Counted from the first letter of the stretch, positions 34,566-46,253 are shown. The stretch: DNA of 64,000 nucleotides from Isoetes taiwanensis (GCA_021234155.1 JAJEKV010000085.1:3730706-3794705), one strand, 5' to 3'. Translations and numbers: made by a program. Notes: generated by a model from the letters alone, not told the origin.

Positions 34566-36320
34566 TTGTCTATCTTTCAGGAGGAGGGTGACATGGAGCA
34601 ATCCGGAAGATTTGAAGGGCAAGAAATTTTATATTATTTCGGCAACCACGATATTTGCGCCCGCACAACTCCTTTGTTCTGGTTAGTCGGCGAAGTTCGA
34701 AAGCAAAGAACGAATTTGCCAAAGTATATGCTAGAAGAAGATCGAGGGTGCTCAACGGAAATCTTACGCACAAGGAATATATAGAGTTGAGTATTCAATG
34801 CAACGGTAATTGCAAACACCGTACGAGAGCCACCGATTGAAAACGCAACAACTTCGCCATCAAGACAAGGCTTATGGTTGCCCTCCACAAGGACCTATAG
34901 GGACAGCTAAAACTTCAGCTTGGAAGGTATTTATTTGTTTTCTACTGCCAAGTTCAAGGGTAGCGATCTTGATGACCTTCAAATTGCTTCTCAGAGATTT
35001 CCATGAAATTGCAAACGACCACCTTGAAAGTGCGGAGCTTAAGGATGAAAAACAATTCATTTTTATGGATGAGAAGGTTTTCAAGAAGTTAATGGAAGTT
35101 GCCGGTATGTGGGTGAGTCGTAAACTAAGTGACGACCATGGTGACTTTCCAGACAAGCCATCGAAAGACTTCTTTAACAAGACCTGGCTCCGATTGCTAC
35201 GAGGTATGTCGAATGCGTGAGGGTGTCACAAATTACTTTCGATGAGATTATAGAAGGCAAGACCTATTTGAAGGTGCAGTCAGGTTATAGCGGGAGATTT
35301 GATTGCAAACAACGGGCAACTGACATCAGAACCCTCACTTTTATGAGGCGAGAAATTTTATCTTATGCCACAAATTTGCTGCAAAGGGATTTCTTTAGCT
35401 GGGACGAATTGCTTCAGGCTTTTCCTGAATTGACTGAACAGAGAATACTGGATATATCAGATACTGATACAGAATACGTGAAGGCTAACTATAACAAGGA
35501 TCATACACTTGGTAACCTACCTGTAGCCTTTCTGGAGCCAGTCAGGAATATTCTAAAGCCAGAGGAGGCTAGAAAAAGAAAGGAAAAGAGAAATATTGTC
35601 ATAGCAGTGACAAAGGATGGCATCCCTACTTCCTCCCAAGTGTCAGAGAATGCGACATTGATATTTATTGACATCCGAGGGATAAACAAGGTATGGGATT
35701 GCAAGAAATACACAGATCTATTTACAAGGATAGCTACCATGACGAATGCCAAAGTTTATCACTTGGTCATTATCATGCTTTCGCTGAATTTGCCCAATTG
35801 CTTGTACAAATGGGCAAATTCAAATTGCGGCTGGCTACCTATCTTTAGGTTCCTATGAAGAAATGGGATGGGAGAGCAAACGAAGGGTGAAAGAACATCG
35901 ATACTTTATTAGTCATATGTGCATTAACAGGAGTGATGTTCGTAGCACCTGCGTGCAACCGTGAGTTGGAGCTTCACCTATCTCCACACGGCAAGGCTCC
36001 TAAGTCAACACCATTGCCTCCAATGCCGCTAATCGTGTAATGAGGATGCCGACGAGAAGATAAAAAGAAATATCGACTCTTTTTACAGGCAAACCAAGAT
36101 TCAAATGGGCGGCAATGGAAGGAGATCTTGTATTGAAATGCCAGCTGAAAACCTCCTATGCCTACCATATTGTTGAACAGCTGGTGCCGACTGATGGTTG
36201 CGTTCTGGATTTCTTTTTGGCGGGACGGCTTCGTGTTGCTCTTATGCAAGGCAAAAGAGCGTGGCTTTTCGAAAGTTTAGGTAAAGTGTGCCGCTTTCCC
36301 GAGGGCGTTCTTTGAAACGC
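34566..36320 (+). pseudogene. Plus-strand coding remnant with methyltransferase-like end
   Basis: The longest piece, 35217-35858 (213 codons), is preceded by 34810-35220 (FHEIANDHLESAELK, KVFKKLMEVAGMWVSRK). Near 35760 the frame shifts and continues with HAFAEFAQLLVQMGKFK and YEEMGWESKRRVKEHRYF. Near 36160-36270 it reads IVEQLVPTDGCVLDFF, then RVALMQGKRAWLFES. The last phrase has the layout of motif I of amino-type DNA methyltransferases (VLDxFxG...A...GR...E), although the usual glycine pair is altered (FFLAG). I regard this as a suggestive, weak resemblance. Stops between pieces make the gene dead. Confidence 0.35.
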
Positions 36321-36328
36321 TTGATAAA

Positions 36329-37180
36329 ATGGCCAATCCAAGTGCCGATGGGTTTGAGGAAGAGCCGAAAGCAGAGAATGTTGAGCCTGATCCAGCTCAA
36401 CCCGACATCAGTATCACCCAAAACACGGATCTATCAAAGTTGGATTCCATTTTGGAAAACCTCGATGCTAAGTCCCACGAAAGAGAGAATGCAAGCAACA
36501 AAGCGCTTTGCTTGAAGAGACGGAAAAAGGTATAGAAGCCCCGGAGCCCACTTTTCAAAAAATTGAGTGCACTTAATGAGAAGCTTGATGGGTACATGCC
36601 TTTCTTTGACAAAGCTAACATAAGTTTGAATACGTGGCGTAGAACACATGGAAACAGACCACCAAAGACATGGAAGCGGACCAACAAAGACATGGAGATT
36701 GAACAAGATGAGGTTCTTGGGACACAGGGGCATCGTGTACACAGAAGAAGCGAAGCTATCTCATCCACGCAAGAATGCTAATGCGATCGAGCTACTTGCA
36801 AAACGAACTTATAGGCGGGAGCAAAGGTAATGGACAATGAAGAATGGGAGCCCGATTCACATCTGCCAAGATCGCGAAAAGGCCATGGGTGTTGTAGTTC
36901 CGTGAGATCACGGGTTATTCGAGAGATGGACACAACACAAGCTATGGAATTGGGTAGAGAGCATGTCAATCGCATGGCCAATGAAATGGGTGTGATACCT
37001 GATCAAGTATCTCAAACACAATCGAATAATTATCTCCTTCAATCAAGAATTATGTTGTATATTACTTCCTTCAATGGAAATTTTGTTTCGAACTTTGGTT
37101 TACCCATATCTTTTACCATATGTTTAATGCTAAAAATAATCGCACCGCGATCCTCCTCAGTAACAATTATATGGCTTTAA
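36329..37180 (+). pseudogene. Charged C-terminal remnant, function unknown
   Basis: Frames in changing phase read MANPSADGFEEEPKAENVEP, LSKLDSILENLDAKSHEREN and NEKLDGYMPFFDKANISL. Later they read MDTTQAMELGREHVNRMANE. The composition (acidic, then heptad-like) suggests a coiled-coil or linker region continuing the preceding remnant. No family is recognised. Two further GC palindromes (37139, 37290) follow just inside the right inverted repeat. Confidence 0.3.
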
Positions 37181-37304
37181 ATACCAATTTTGTGTGATAT
37201 CCTTGCTCCTCGGTACCTTCTTTTAACACAATGCTCTCATATGGTTTTAATAAAAGGCTCATTATTTTGTCTCCTTTCAGCTGCGAAACATCGCGTTCGC
37301 GCTT
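37139..37304. repeat. Two GC-rich palindrome copies near the right end of the TIR element
   Basis: ATCGCACCGCGAT at 37139-37151 and ATCGCGTTCGCGCTT at 37290-37304 are variants of the palindrome at 31558-33295. They sit 230-390 bp inside the right terminus. Confidence 0.75.
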
Positions 37305-37484
37305 CTTGCGAGCAGTTTTAACACTCCCTCCTACTACGTTCTACTCGCGGTGAACCTTTGCATTAGCTGTAAAAATTATATTTCCGAATAACACTGAAGC
37401 ATTTGCAGAATTTGTGCAAAAAAACGCCAACTTTTACTCAATTGGTAGTAGTTTTTGCACTATATGGCTACCCGCTAACCTATT

Positions 37485-39494
37485 TCATGCTAAACGAGAA
37501 TTCCAAATTTCTCTAATTAATGAATTCATGCTTTTTAATGCGGGTCTCTTGCCAGTCCACAGTTCAATGGGAGTCTTTCCAATTATTGCAGCCGTAGGCA
37601 ACCCATTTCTGAGATAGGGTGCTATCATTATGGCTTTACTCCAGAAAGAATTCGGCATTCTAGCATACTTGAGCATGGTTCTATTCATGCACTCGGCCAT
37701 TCCATTCTTGCGGGGTATATGGAGCAGTTACTTGATGAATAATTCCATGCTCTTGGCAGTACCTCTGAAACTCCAACGAAGAGTACTCACACCATTATCA
37801 CTTCTTAACATCTTGATTCTCCTCCCTATTTGGTTCTCCACTTGTCGTTTAAATTCTATAAACATGCCAAATACTTCAGATTTTCTAGCTAGCAGCCTTA
37901 CTGTTACAAATCTAGAGAAGTCATCTATAAAGGTTAGCATGTAGCGTTTCTTTCCAGTAGTCATTATTTGCATGGGGCCACACACGTCCATGTGTATTAT
38001 TTCCAACAACTTTGCTGCTCTATTGCTCTCTTCCACTGGAAATGGCCATCTGGTCTGCTCGCCCATGATGCATGTTTCACAAAATTCCAGATTTTCTTCA
38101 TCTAAAGTGGGTAGATCAGTCATCATGCCTTCTTTAACCAATTGCTGAATTGCTTGTACATGAGGATGTTCTAGACGATTGTGCCATAGCTGCAAGTTAG
38201 AGGGTTTGCATATAGCCAAGGCTTGTGCCTGCTCCGTAATGTGTGTGCATCAAGGCGATATAATCCATCCGCTCGCGTTCCTATTACCACTTGTTCTCCA
38301 GACTCATCAAATATATGACATTTTGTGGTGGTAAAGGTAAGTCTCAAGCCTGCATTAGCAATCTTCCCAACTGATAATAAGGTATGTGCTAATCCAGGCA
38401 CATAATAAACATCATGAATTTCACGTACATATCCTCCAATCTGCACTATAATTGTTCCCTTTCCCTGTACTTCGAGTGACGAACTATTGCCCACATAAAC
38501 TTGCTTCTCATAAGACGGCTTCAAACTGTGAAATATCTCTCGCTGTGGTGTCATGTGCATGGAAGCTCCGGAGTCCAACCAGATTGCACGATTTGTGCCT
38601 GTTGACATAAAGGTGTAGACCATAAACAATCTTCCTCCAGGTTTATTCTTATTATTAGAGCTTCCATTTCGATCCATTCTCCGAGGGACCCTACTGAGCG
38701 CATCCTACAGTCTTTAGCAATGTGCCTTGGCTTCCCACATTTGAAGCAAGATCCTCGTTTGCCTTTGTCCAATCTATTCGGATTGTTACTAAATATGTCT
38801 CTTCCACCACATTTAGAGTTGGCAGCAGAATTATAAGGGACCATGGGCCTCTTTCCAAAGCTCCCAAATCTCCGCTTCTTATTGAAGAAAAATGCTAAAT
38901 TCGCTTCCTATTTTCTTCAACTTTCTTTCTTCTTCTAATAGTGCCGAAGTTAATGTTTCCATGGTTTGATGTGGAATATTTGTAAGAGCACTTACAATGG
39001 AGCGGTAATCAGGCACCAATCCTTTCAACAAAACAGCCATTTGATCTTCTATGGATACTACAGCCTTTACTCTTGCTAGCCGAATAATTAGACATCGAAT
39101 TCGGCTTACAAATTCTACAATTTTTTCTCTTGCATTCATTTCTAAATCAAAGAACTATTGCTTTGATGATAATTCACAAGCCTTTCCCTGTCTGCCAAAA
39201 GCTGCCACTAATGCATCCCAATTTGCTTTGGAGGATTTGGTCAGATCTATAAGGTGCACGAATCCTTCTCCAAGTGCCAAACCAATTGTGGTTATGGCTT
39301 TTCTGTCCCTCATCTCCCCCTCGGGAATTTTTGTTGCCTCTGTTGGTTTGGCTTCTGTGCCATCAATTATATTCCAGGTTCCTTCTCATTAATACTAATT
39401 GAAGTTTTACTGACCAGGTGTGGAAATTATCACCGGTAAACTTCTCAAGAATTTTTTCAAGAAATTTATCAAGGCTTTGTGATGTGCCTGCCAT
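37485..39494 (-). pseudogene. Copia gag, protease and integrase part
   Basis: The gag ATG is at 39494 (MAGTSQSLDKFLEK). The frame breaks near 39410 and resumes at 39139 with a UBN2-like segment ending ALLEEERKLKK. A zinc knuckle (CFKCGKPRHIAKDC, 38720-38750) follows, then the protease motif LDSGASMHMT near 38570. The integrase has the zinc-binding pair of His (LWHNRLEHPH) and Cys (CETCIMGEQ), the catalytic Asp in MDVCGPM, the second Asp in LRSDNG, and the Glu in AECMNRT after a shift near 37730. The coding region stops at TPIELWTGKRPALK, exactly where the 11.1-kb element enters, and continues at 26400. Confidence 0.92.
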
Positions 39495-39702
39495 TTTATG
39501 TAATCAGAAATTACTCAGGTATGGAAAGCTCTTACAGGTAAATTCGTTCTAGATATGTAAGCCTTTTGAAGACACTGATTCTCTGTTTCTAGGGTCACCA
39601 AACCCTGCGCAAATGAAGTCTTTGAGTACTCGCAAAAGGGTTAGACATGCCCTAATTCTTTGGCGATGATGTTCTCTGCGCTGTTCTCTATTTTCCATCA
39701 AT

Positions 39703-39716
39703 AGGCTCAGGTACCA
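39703..39716 (-). other. Copia primer binding site
   Basis: On the minus strand TGGTACCTGAGCC directly follows the 5' LTR. It resembles the TGGTATCAGAGCC site used by many plant Copia elements for initiator tRNA-Met, with two or three differences. Confidence 0.65.
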
Positions 39717-39889
39717 TCTCAATAAACAGTTAAATAGTAATAACAAAAGAGAGATGGGAGATATATATTGATCTAAATGATTATAGCAGAATATATGTGT
39801 CCTGGAGGACATGACTCTTGGACTGGACGTGACTCCTACGGACACCTTATGTTAGCATCCAAAGCTGACAACATTCTGTTATGTTAACA
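39717..39889 (-). repeat. Copia 5' LTR, uninterrupted
   Basis: A 173-bp LTR reads TGTTAACATAACA at the minus-strand start and ends TTATTGAGA. It is bordered by CTCAT on the outer side and by the primer binding site on the inner side. It differs from the 3' LTR by numerous substitutions and small indels, so the insertion is not recent. Confidence 0.88.
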
Positions 39890-39894
39890 CTCAT

Positions 39895-41059
39895 TTGCTT
39901 ACAAAATCTCAACGTAGAACACAATCTGATATAGGACAGAATGCTCCATATTCTACTCTTACATGCAAATCTCTTCTTTGTTGAAGTTATTAGATGCAGT
40001 GAAAGATAGAACGAATAAACAAATGAATGAATAAATTTATTGGAAATTTACCAAAATACCATTATTTGTTGACTAAATTTCCAAAGAGCCCTTCGTATTT
40101 TTGAAATTCTCAAAATTGCCCTTAATTATCAAATATTTTCCCAATTTCCTCCAAAAAAACAAAACTAGTCAAAAGCATGTTTGATTAATTTGCGTAGCAA
40201 ATTGTAGGATATGGTATGGGTAAGAACAAGAGCTATCATAAGAATGCATGGAAGGACAAGAGCTATCACAATATAGAATGCTTTGTATTCAGGCTCCATG
40301 GCCTTCAAGGCCCCAGTGGGCATTGAAATATATTATTATGATTAATTGGGCATTTGGGAATTCAAAGTTGATTATTTGCTTGGGAATTGTCAATGTGTAG
40401 ATTATTATGCCAATTTAGAAGGTTTGCATTGTTGCGCAAGGAAGGCAAATTCAAATAAATTTAAAAGTGTTCAGCATAATAGAAGTGTACACAAAACTTG
40501 CAAAGTCTAATGGTAAATAGGCAAATTAAAACAAATTAAAAAGATTGAAAGAAATAGAAAAAGTATCTTTGAACTTGGTCCAACAGTGTTCAGCATAGTC
40601 GAAGTGTACATACAAGGTACTTGCAAAGTCTAATTCTTTAATAGCATATGCACTCTAATGTGTGGATGATCTCTCGCACTGATTGCACATGTAATTTTGC
40701 AAGTACTTTTTCTCTTGTGAGTTTTGTAAGGATCTCATCTAGCTTTGCTTGTGTTATGTGCATGGTTGGAGTGTAATAAGCTTCGATCAAATTGAATCAG
40801 TGTGTCTCGCATTAAGATGATATCCTTGTCAATTTGTTTGATGATTGCTATTAGATTATCGACATCTTTGTCCGTGGAACCTGGAGGGACTTTAGCAGCT
40901 ACTTCTTCTTGGCTTAGTGGCTTGGGTGTAGCAGATTCCTGGAATGAAGGTAAATGGCAATATTCCTAATTAGGTAGAATTATTTTATGGTTTGAGTGAT
41001 TCAACGTGTTTATGTTGTTAACTTTTTACCTTTGCTAAACATATTATTCTAATGCTTGG
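39895..41059. other. AT-rich spacer
   Basis: A phrase containing GTGTTCAGCATA, GAAGTGTACA and ACTTGCAAAGTCTAAT occurs twice (about 40467-40510 and 40587-40631), a ~120-bp tandem duplication. I recognise no gene. Confidence 0.4.
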
Positions 41060-41371
41060 GCATGTAAGGGTGTGCCTTAAAAAGTATCATTTAGGAACCA
41101 CAAAAGTAGCCAAAAATGTACCTAGCACTGGGTACTGGGTGCTTGTGTAATATCTCAATATAAGGTGCATTTTAGAATTGATCTATTTATTTTGTCTTTT
41201 GATTAGCATTGTCTTTATCTTAACTTTGAATGTTATGTTCTTGGCTTTTATTTTGAATTTTTGAATTAGTTTTAATGAAAAGAAAAATGAGAAAGGACCT
41301 AGTTCTGAAGTACCTATTGTAGGTACTTTTGCAGGTTCCAAAAGTGGTACACCCTAACATGCTTTCACCCA
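41060..41371. mobile_element. Second copy of the 317-bp MITE family
   Basis: Over about 310 bp the sequence matches the MITE in the LINE: GGGTGT with CCTTAAAAAGTA at left, ACTGGGTACTGGGT, TTTTAATGAAAAGAAAA, and TTTTGCAGGTTCCAAAAGTGG at right. The right inverted repeat is complete (ACACCCTAACATGC then TTTCACCC). The left repeat is eroded beyond GCATGT, so I cannot read a target duplication. Confidence 0.85.
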
Positions 41372-41554
41372 ACTATTGACATAAACATCAATCATTGGGA
41401 ATTTTATAAACTACTTTCAGAATCTGTATTATTCCCACGTTCCATGTACTGTTCATGATATTTGCAGTTTGTAACTTAGTTTTTATTTGCTGACATCTCT
41501 GCGGGGATGGACCTTGCCAAGAATGGGCATGCTTGAATTGACTGTAGAGCATGC

Positions 41555-42330
41555 TCTAGGATCTGTTCATGAATGAGCCTACCCTATGTCATGCCTTTTA
41601 AATTTACAGCATGTTTTCACGATGCATGAAAGTGTGATCTTGTCAACTTCTGGACATTCATGCTGCATATTGTGAAGCAAATAAAGGGCGAGAAGTTCTT
41701 GTCTATGATGCACATATAAGGATATGGATATATTCTAGGATACTACATTTTGATGTGATAGGTTGCCAGATACTTCGTTTGCTTCCCCATTATACCACAT
41801 TTAGCATAAAAATCAATAAGGGTATTTCCAGCATGATATATGATTCAATGCCTACCATTTCTTATAAGGCCCCTGCTACACATGCTCATAACAGGATGTC
41901 AGTTTGTCTCACATTACAAGCCATCGTCCAAAAACAATACAGTCCAAACTAAGCTTCACCAATTTGATGTATGATTCTCTTTTAAGATACCATACGTTAC
42001 ATATATATCCACCAAAACACACCCAATAATAACATCTGATTGCAAATCGTGCGCTAAGGTCTGCTCGTGAATGAGCCTGCCCAGTGTTATATCTTCTAAG
42101 TTATAGCATATTCAAGATGCATAAGAGTGACCTCGTCAACTTCAGGCATTTGTGTGTATACCACATTTAGCACAGAGATAAATAACGGTGTTTCGGAGCA
42201 TGATATCTGAATCAAGACTTTTTTTAATGATCCTATCATCAACAAAATTGCCATTTCCTAGAAGACCCGTGCTACACATGCTCCAACAGGCTAAAGAATG
42301 TGAATTTGTGTAGCCTTATATTGCTCTTTC
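41555..42330. repeat. Diverged direct duplication, ~480-500 bp
   Basis: Blocks at 41565-41960 recur in order at 42060-42330: TGAATGAGCCT, ATGCAT..AGTGTGA/GAGTGAC, GTCAACTTC, ATACCACATTTAGCA, GAGCATGATAT, and CTACACATGCTC. The copies differ by many changes and have no coding frame in common. Confidence 0.65.
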
Positions 42331-43871
42331 TCCATCTTTTGGAAACAAAACAATGCGAGATGAGCTTCTTCATTTGAGTGTGTCCAGTAATCAAACCATT
42401 CCATGATGTGATATTTCTATGTAGATATCTCTGCATACGTGTCTAGTATAGCACTTTCCAAAATGACAACAATGATTTGCAGGTGTCTGATCATTTCACA
42501 ACCATTTCACAATGGTATTTAACATTTCTATGTTACATTTCCTAATCAGATGATAAATAAATCTTCCTTGGTCAAGAGCATATGCAATTTGTGCATCCTT
42601 TAAGAACAACAAATTATTGCATTTTAGACACTATGGTAAAGGCAAAGATGATGTTCGGGCAAAAAATAGTAGAGATAGGAAATAATATACATGCCATTAA
42701 GATTGGTGCAGAAAATATAAACTCCTGACTTAGGATCACCAGTAACAAATATTTAGTCTGCAATAAAGGATTTACACACCAGGCTATGAACAAGAACTTG
42801 GACTTAGAACTTATAACAGTTCAGTATACAAACACCCAATAGAAATAAGCATTTAACTTGTGGGTGTCTTTTGTCATACCTATGATAGATCTATATAATG
42901 TATATGTCTTCGAAATTTATGGAGTCATATGCCAAGCAGTACTTCAATTGAAAAGCTCATTTTTTTCTGGATAAAGACATGACCTTTGGGATATGGGAAT
43001 TGCTTAGAGCATGGTTGTGCCTTATGAGAAGATAGCTTCCAAATGCGCGAGCATGGAAAATATTGTGATGCCGACTTTTCCCACTCAAATGTTCTAAAAT
43101 CTCATGTGCCTTTGTAGCCAAACTGTTTTGGAGAAACATCATACTCATGCATATCCATAATTCTCATGTAATGATGTTAAAGATGAAGGGGATGCTATTT
43201 TGACTTTTCTACCAAAGAATCAGCTTAGCAAAGCGCTTAGAAATCAAGGAGTTGTTTAGAGAGAGAACAAGAGTCTACCTGTCGTTGTCTATATTCTAAC
43301 CGCTGCTTTTCCATATTAGCCTGTTCATAATCTCCATTTCAGTCTGGAGTAATCTCATTCAAAGTGATTGTAAATGATGTTAAATTGTATCCTGTAGAAA
43401 ATGTCGGTGGTTTATTCTTCTTCCAGAGTAATCTCGCTTCATTTTTATTAGGTTTCGTGATAGGGTCTCCCAAAACGTAGCATGTGCTTTCGTCCATTAA
43501 TGTCCCAATTATTGTTGCCACATTTTCACCATCTGCCCTTTGAACATAGCCCTGGACCTAAGAATAAACAAAGACATTGCTGTTATTAAGCTGGTACAAG
43601 CCAGCAGACAAGAATCATCCTAACTAGCCTTATCATAAGCCATGATAGGAACATAATTATTGGTGATCACCAGATGGGGTTTCTTCTCCAAGAGAGACTG
43701 CAACTTCATTTTACACGAGAATTGCCAATTTCCTTGTATCTTCATTGTTTCATAATGATCAACGTAAACTAGGATCAAGTTATTTATAGAAAAAGTCATC
43801 TGTCAATGTCAACAATTCTGGACAATCTGTCATTATAACCATTCTGGACAAGCGGCTAGCGGCTAGCGCCC
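42331..43871. other. Unassigned spacer
   Basis: No gene is recognised. Two 60-codon minus-strand frames (42957-43148, 43339-43521) have no domain. Confidence 0.35.
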
Positions 43872-43901
43872 TTGCAACACAGGGGTTTTTTCGTAGGGGA
43901 G

Positions 43902-44615
43902 ATGCCCGCGAAAAAGAAAGACCCCATCGAATATGACGGGGACACAGCGAATCTGTTAGCCGTGATCAACGAGCTTAAAAACGAGATCCACTGTTTGCGG
44001 TCTGAGGTCAAAGCGATTCAGGGAACTTTGGACGAATTGCTTACCCAAAACCAAAATCTGAGAAAACAAAATGCAGAAATGTCTTCAAACCTAAAACCTT
44101 CAGATTTTAAGGCACAAATTACAGAGTTGGAGAGTAAGCTAGCATCTTTGGTAGCAGAAACCACAAAGGAGCAAATGAAACTTCACCAAGCTGAAGTTTC
44201 ATCAGAGCAAACAGAGCAAGAAATACGGGCCAAAAATCTGAAGATATCAGGTTTGCAAGAGGTAGAAGGAGAAGATTTGACAATCACTGTTAGGCACTTT
44301 TTCTCAGAGACAATGCGTCTTCATGACCCACTTCATGTATCATCACGAAGATTGGGAAAACCAGGTACATACTCTCACCCAATTCTAGTGAAATTCCAAA
44401 CAAAAGAAGCCAGAGATAGAGTCCTGCATAATAGAAATGTGCTTAAGGTAGATAGATAGGGAGAGAAGATCTGGCTGGATCGGGACCTTACTCCAAGCCA
44501 GCTAGAACTATGAAAGCTTGAATGGGCAAAAGTAAAAGAGGCCAGGGATAAAGGATTAGTTGCATATCTGGACCAAGCAGGAAAAGCCATCATCACAAAC
44601 AGGAAACACAGCTAG
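43902..44615 (+). pseudogene. LINE ORF1 with coiled coil and RRM-like domain, two stops
   Basis: ATG at 43902 (MPAKKKDPIEYDGD). Residues ~15-115 form a long coiled coil (LLAVINELKNEIHCLRSEVK, LTQNQNLRKQNAEM). An RRM-like segment follows (IRAKNLKISGLQEVEGEDL, SRRLGKPG, PILVKFQTKEARDRVL), as in L1-type ORF1 RNA chaperones. An in-frame TAG at 44457 and TGA at 44511 interrupt an otherwise continuous C-terminal domain (IWLDRDLTPSQLEL, AKVKEARDKGLVAYL) that ends in TAG at 44613. This is a different type from the DUF4283-like ORF1 at 7.9-10.8 kb, so at least two LINE lineages are present. Confidence 0.8.
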
Positions 44616-44627
44616 GAAGCAAGGGCC

Positions 44628-45581
44628 TTGAGAATTAGTCTATGGAATGCACATGGACTATCTCAGGAAAAAATAAATGCAACACTGGAAATTTGGCAAC
44701 ACCAAGATCTATTATGCTTCACAGAGACATGGACTCATCAGTTTCGATCTTTACCTGACATATCAGGTTATGTACTGTTATCTCAAGTCTGGAACGAGAA
44801 AGTAAATAGAGTTGGGCGTGGTTTTGGAGGCATAGCCCTGTACAAGAAGAAGGATACAGCATATGATTTTCAGATCTTGAGGCAAGACCCAAGCAACCAA
44901 TACATTTGGTTTCGGGTTAATGGAAGGCAGCCACTAACTTTTGCTGCCTGCTACTTTGCTCCAGAAAATGCTAGCATATATCATAAGCATAATCTAGACA
45001 AGGAGAACCCGTACGGAAATTTGTGCTCGGATATCCTTGAATACTCATCCCAAGGGGATATATTTATAATGGGTGATTTCAATGGCAGAACTGGCAGCCA
45101 GCAAGCGAATATCTTTGAGGATTTAGCAAATGTGTGCCTTGATGAGCACGAAGACCCTGCATATGACAGATTTTCAGAGGATATAATATCCAATGAAATG
45201 GGTCACAAGCTGCTTGAATTGAGCACCACCTGCCAACTGAAAATAATCAATGGAATAAAAGCTTTTCCACAATCCAGAAGGCTGACATATAGGAATCACG
45301 CTGGAGGCAGCACCATTGACTATCTTTTGGCAAGAAGCAAAGACCTTATTTCTGATTTCTATGTGGGAGAACAGCTACATGAGTCAGATCATGCCCCCTT
45401 GCATATAACACTCAAAGCTTTTGCCAAGCTAGAGATCTCTGCAGCCAGCTTTCATCCTCGTTTAAAAATCAGCTATAAGCATCATGAAGCATATGAGAAA
45501 AACATAGAAGAGCTTGTGGCTGCTGCTACATGGTCAGGGGATTTGGAGACTGATGCAAGAAACTTTCAAGGGCTCCTATAA
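44628..45581 (+). pseudogene. LINE AP endonuclease domain without reverse transcriptase
   Basis: A 317-codon open frame in the same phase as the preceding ORF1 begins RISLWNAHGLSQ, soon after the ORF1 stop (the ATG start is uncertain). All key endonuclease signatures are present: LCFTETWTH (catalytic Glu), IMGDFNGRTG (Asp and Asn), STIDYLLA (Asp) and ESDHAPL (the Asp-His pair). The frame ends TAA-free up to 45581, soon after the domain. No reverse transcriptase, hairpin tail or poly(A) follows. LINE copies normally lose the 5' end, so retaining the 5' half alone implies a later deletion or rearrangement. Confidence 0.8.
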
Positions 45582-46253
45582 TTGCAGACGTTGCTGATTA
45601 ATGCCTCCCTCTTTCATCTTCTAATAACAGTGCAAATAGATTAGCACGTAATTCATGAGAGTCATTGATTATACACTTGAAGGGTGCTCTTACTGCAGGC
45701 ATATCCACAAAATAATTTATGTGATGGCTTTACGTTTTAGTTTGATTGTATATATCCAAAATATATTTGCCAAGTGATTTGCAGAATTATAATGCATGTG
45801 CCCTTGAGTAAGTGGGATTAGAACCTTGGACTCATATATTCTGTAACAACATGAAGTTGTTTTCCATTCCTAGACTGTGAAGTTGCGTCATATTTGTGAA
45901 GCTGTTGACTGTCTGGTACCTTTCAGAGTTCAGCGGCTGGAATGCCACCTTAACATGGTAACTGTAATAGAATTTCAAATTTAAGCAGCCTGGATCAACA
46001 CAACTTGCTTGCAGTCTGAAAGTTCAGTGCCATGGTCCATGTGCTCCAGTATAATCAGGATTGTTCGACTAGCACATTAAAGTACACAGGAAATGGTACA
46101 CCTATTACCAGTAGGGGGAAGGAAATGCTCATGGCAGCAATTTTGCTGCAAGCTCATTATGTTTACTACTAGATTTATAATCTTATGATTCTTTTCTGAT
46201 TGTAACATGTTTGTAACTTCTAATATTGTTGCCTTATAACCCTTTTTTTGTAG
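45582..46253. other. Spacer after the LINE fragment
   Basis: I see no reverse transcriptase or LINE tail. No gene is recognised. Confidence 0.35.

Larger units (their letters stand above)
26400..37533. mobile_element. ~11.1-kb terminal-inverted-repeat element inside Copia, superfamily unassigned
   Basis: The left end reads GCACGATTTCATTAATTGG at 26401. The reverse complement of the right end (37507-37530) reads GCATGAATTCATTAATTAG, so 21 of the first 24 positions match. Removing the interval joins Copia integrase in frame at a GCATTAAAGCAC context, with a 3-5 bp AT duplication (TTTAA or shorter, ambiguous). Contents are two paralogous 80-codon genes (plus), a decayed transposase-like gene and an upstream partner (minus, 28440-31542), a palindrome array (31558-33295, plus two near 37.2 kb) and plus-strand coding remnants (32918-37180). 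The ends do not start CACTA and do not match a family I know. It may itself contain further nested pieces, of which the 745-bp element is one. Confidence 0.75.
20944..39889 (-). mobile_element. Copia LTR retrotransposon stretched to 18.9 kb by two nested insertions
   Basis: Outer ends carry the same 5-bp sequence CTCAT (20939-20943 and 39890-39894), the expected target duplication. The LTRs start TG(A/T)TAACATAACA on the minus strand and are about 173-179 bp. Gene order on the minus strand is gag, zinc knuckle, protease and integrase (39494 to 37485), then the rest of integrase, reverse transcriptase and RNase H (26400 to 24749), the Copia order. A ~11.1-kb element splits the integrase at about 26400/37533, and the two coding halves rejoin in phase when it is removed. 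A 3.5-kb Mutator-like element sits in the 3' LTR. Without both, the element is about 4.3 kb, normal for Copia. Several frameshifts and stops make it inactive. Confidence 0.92.
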
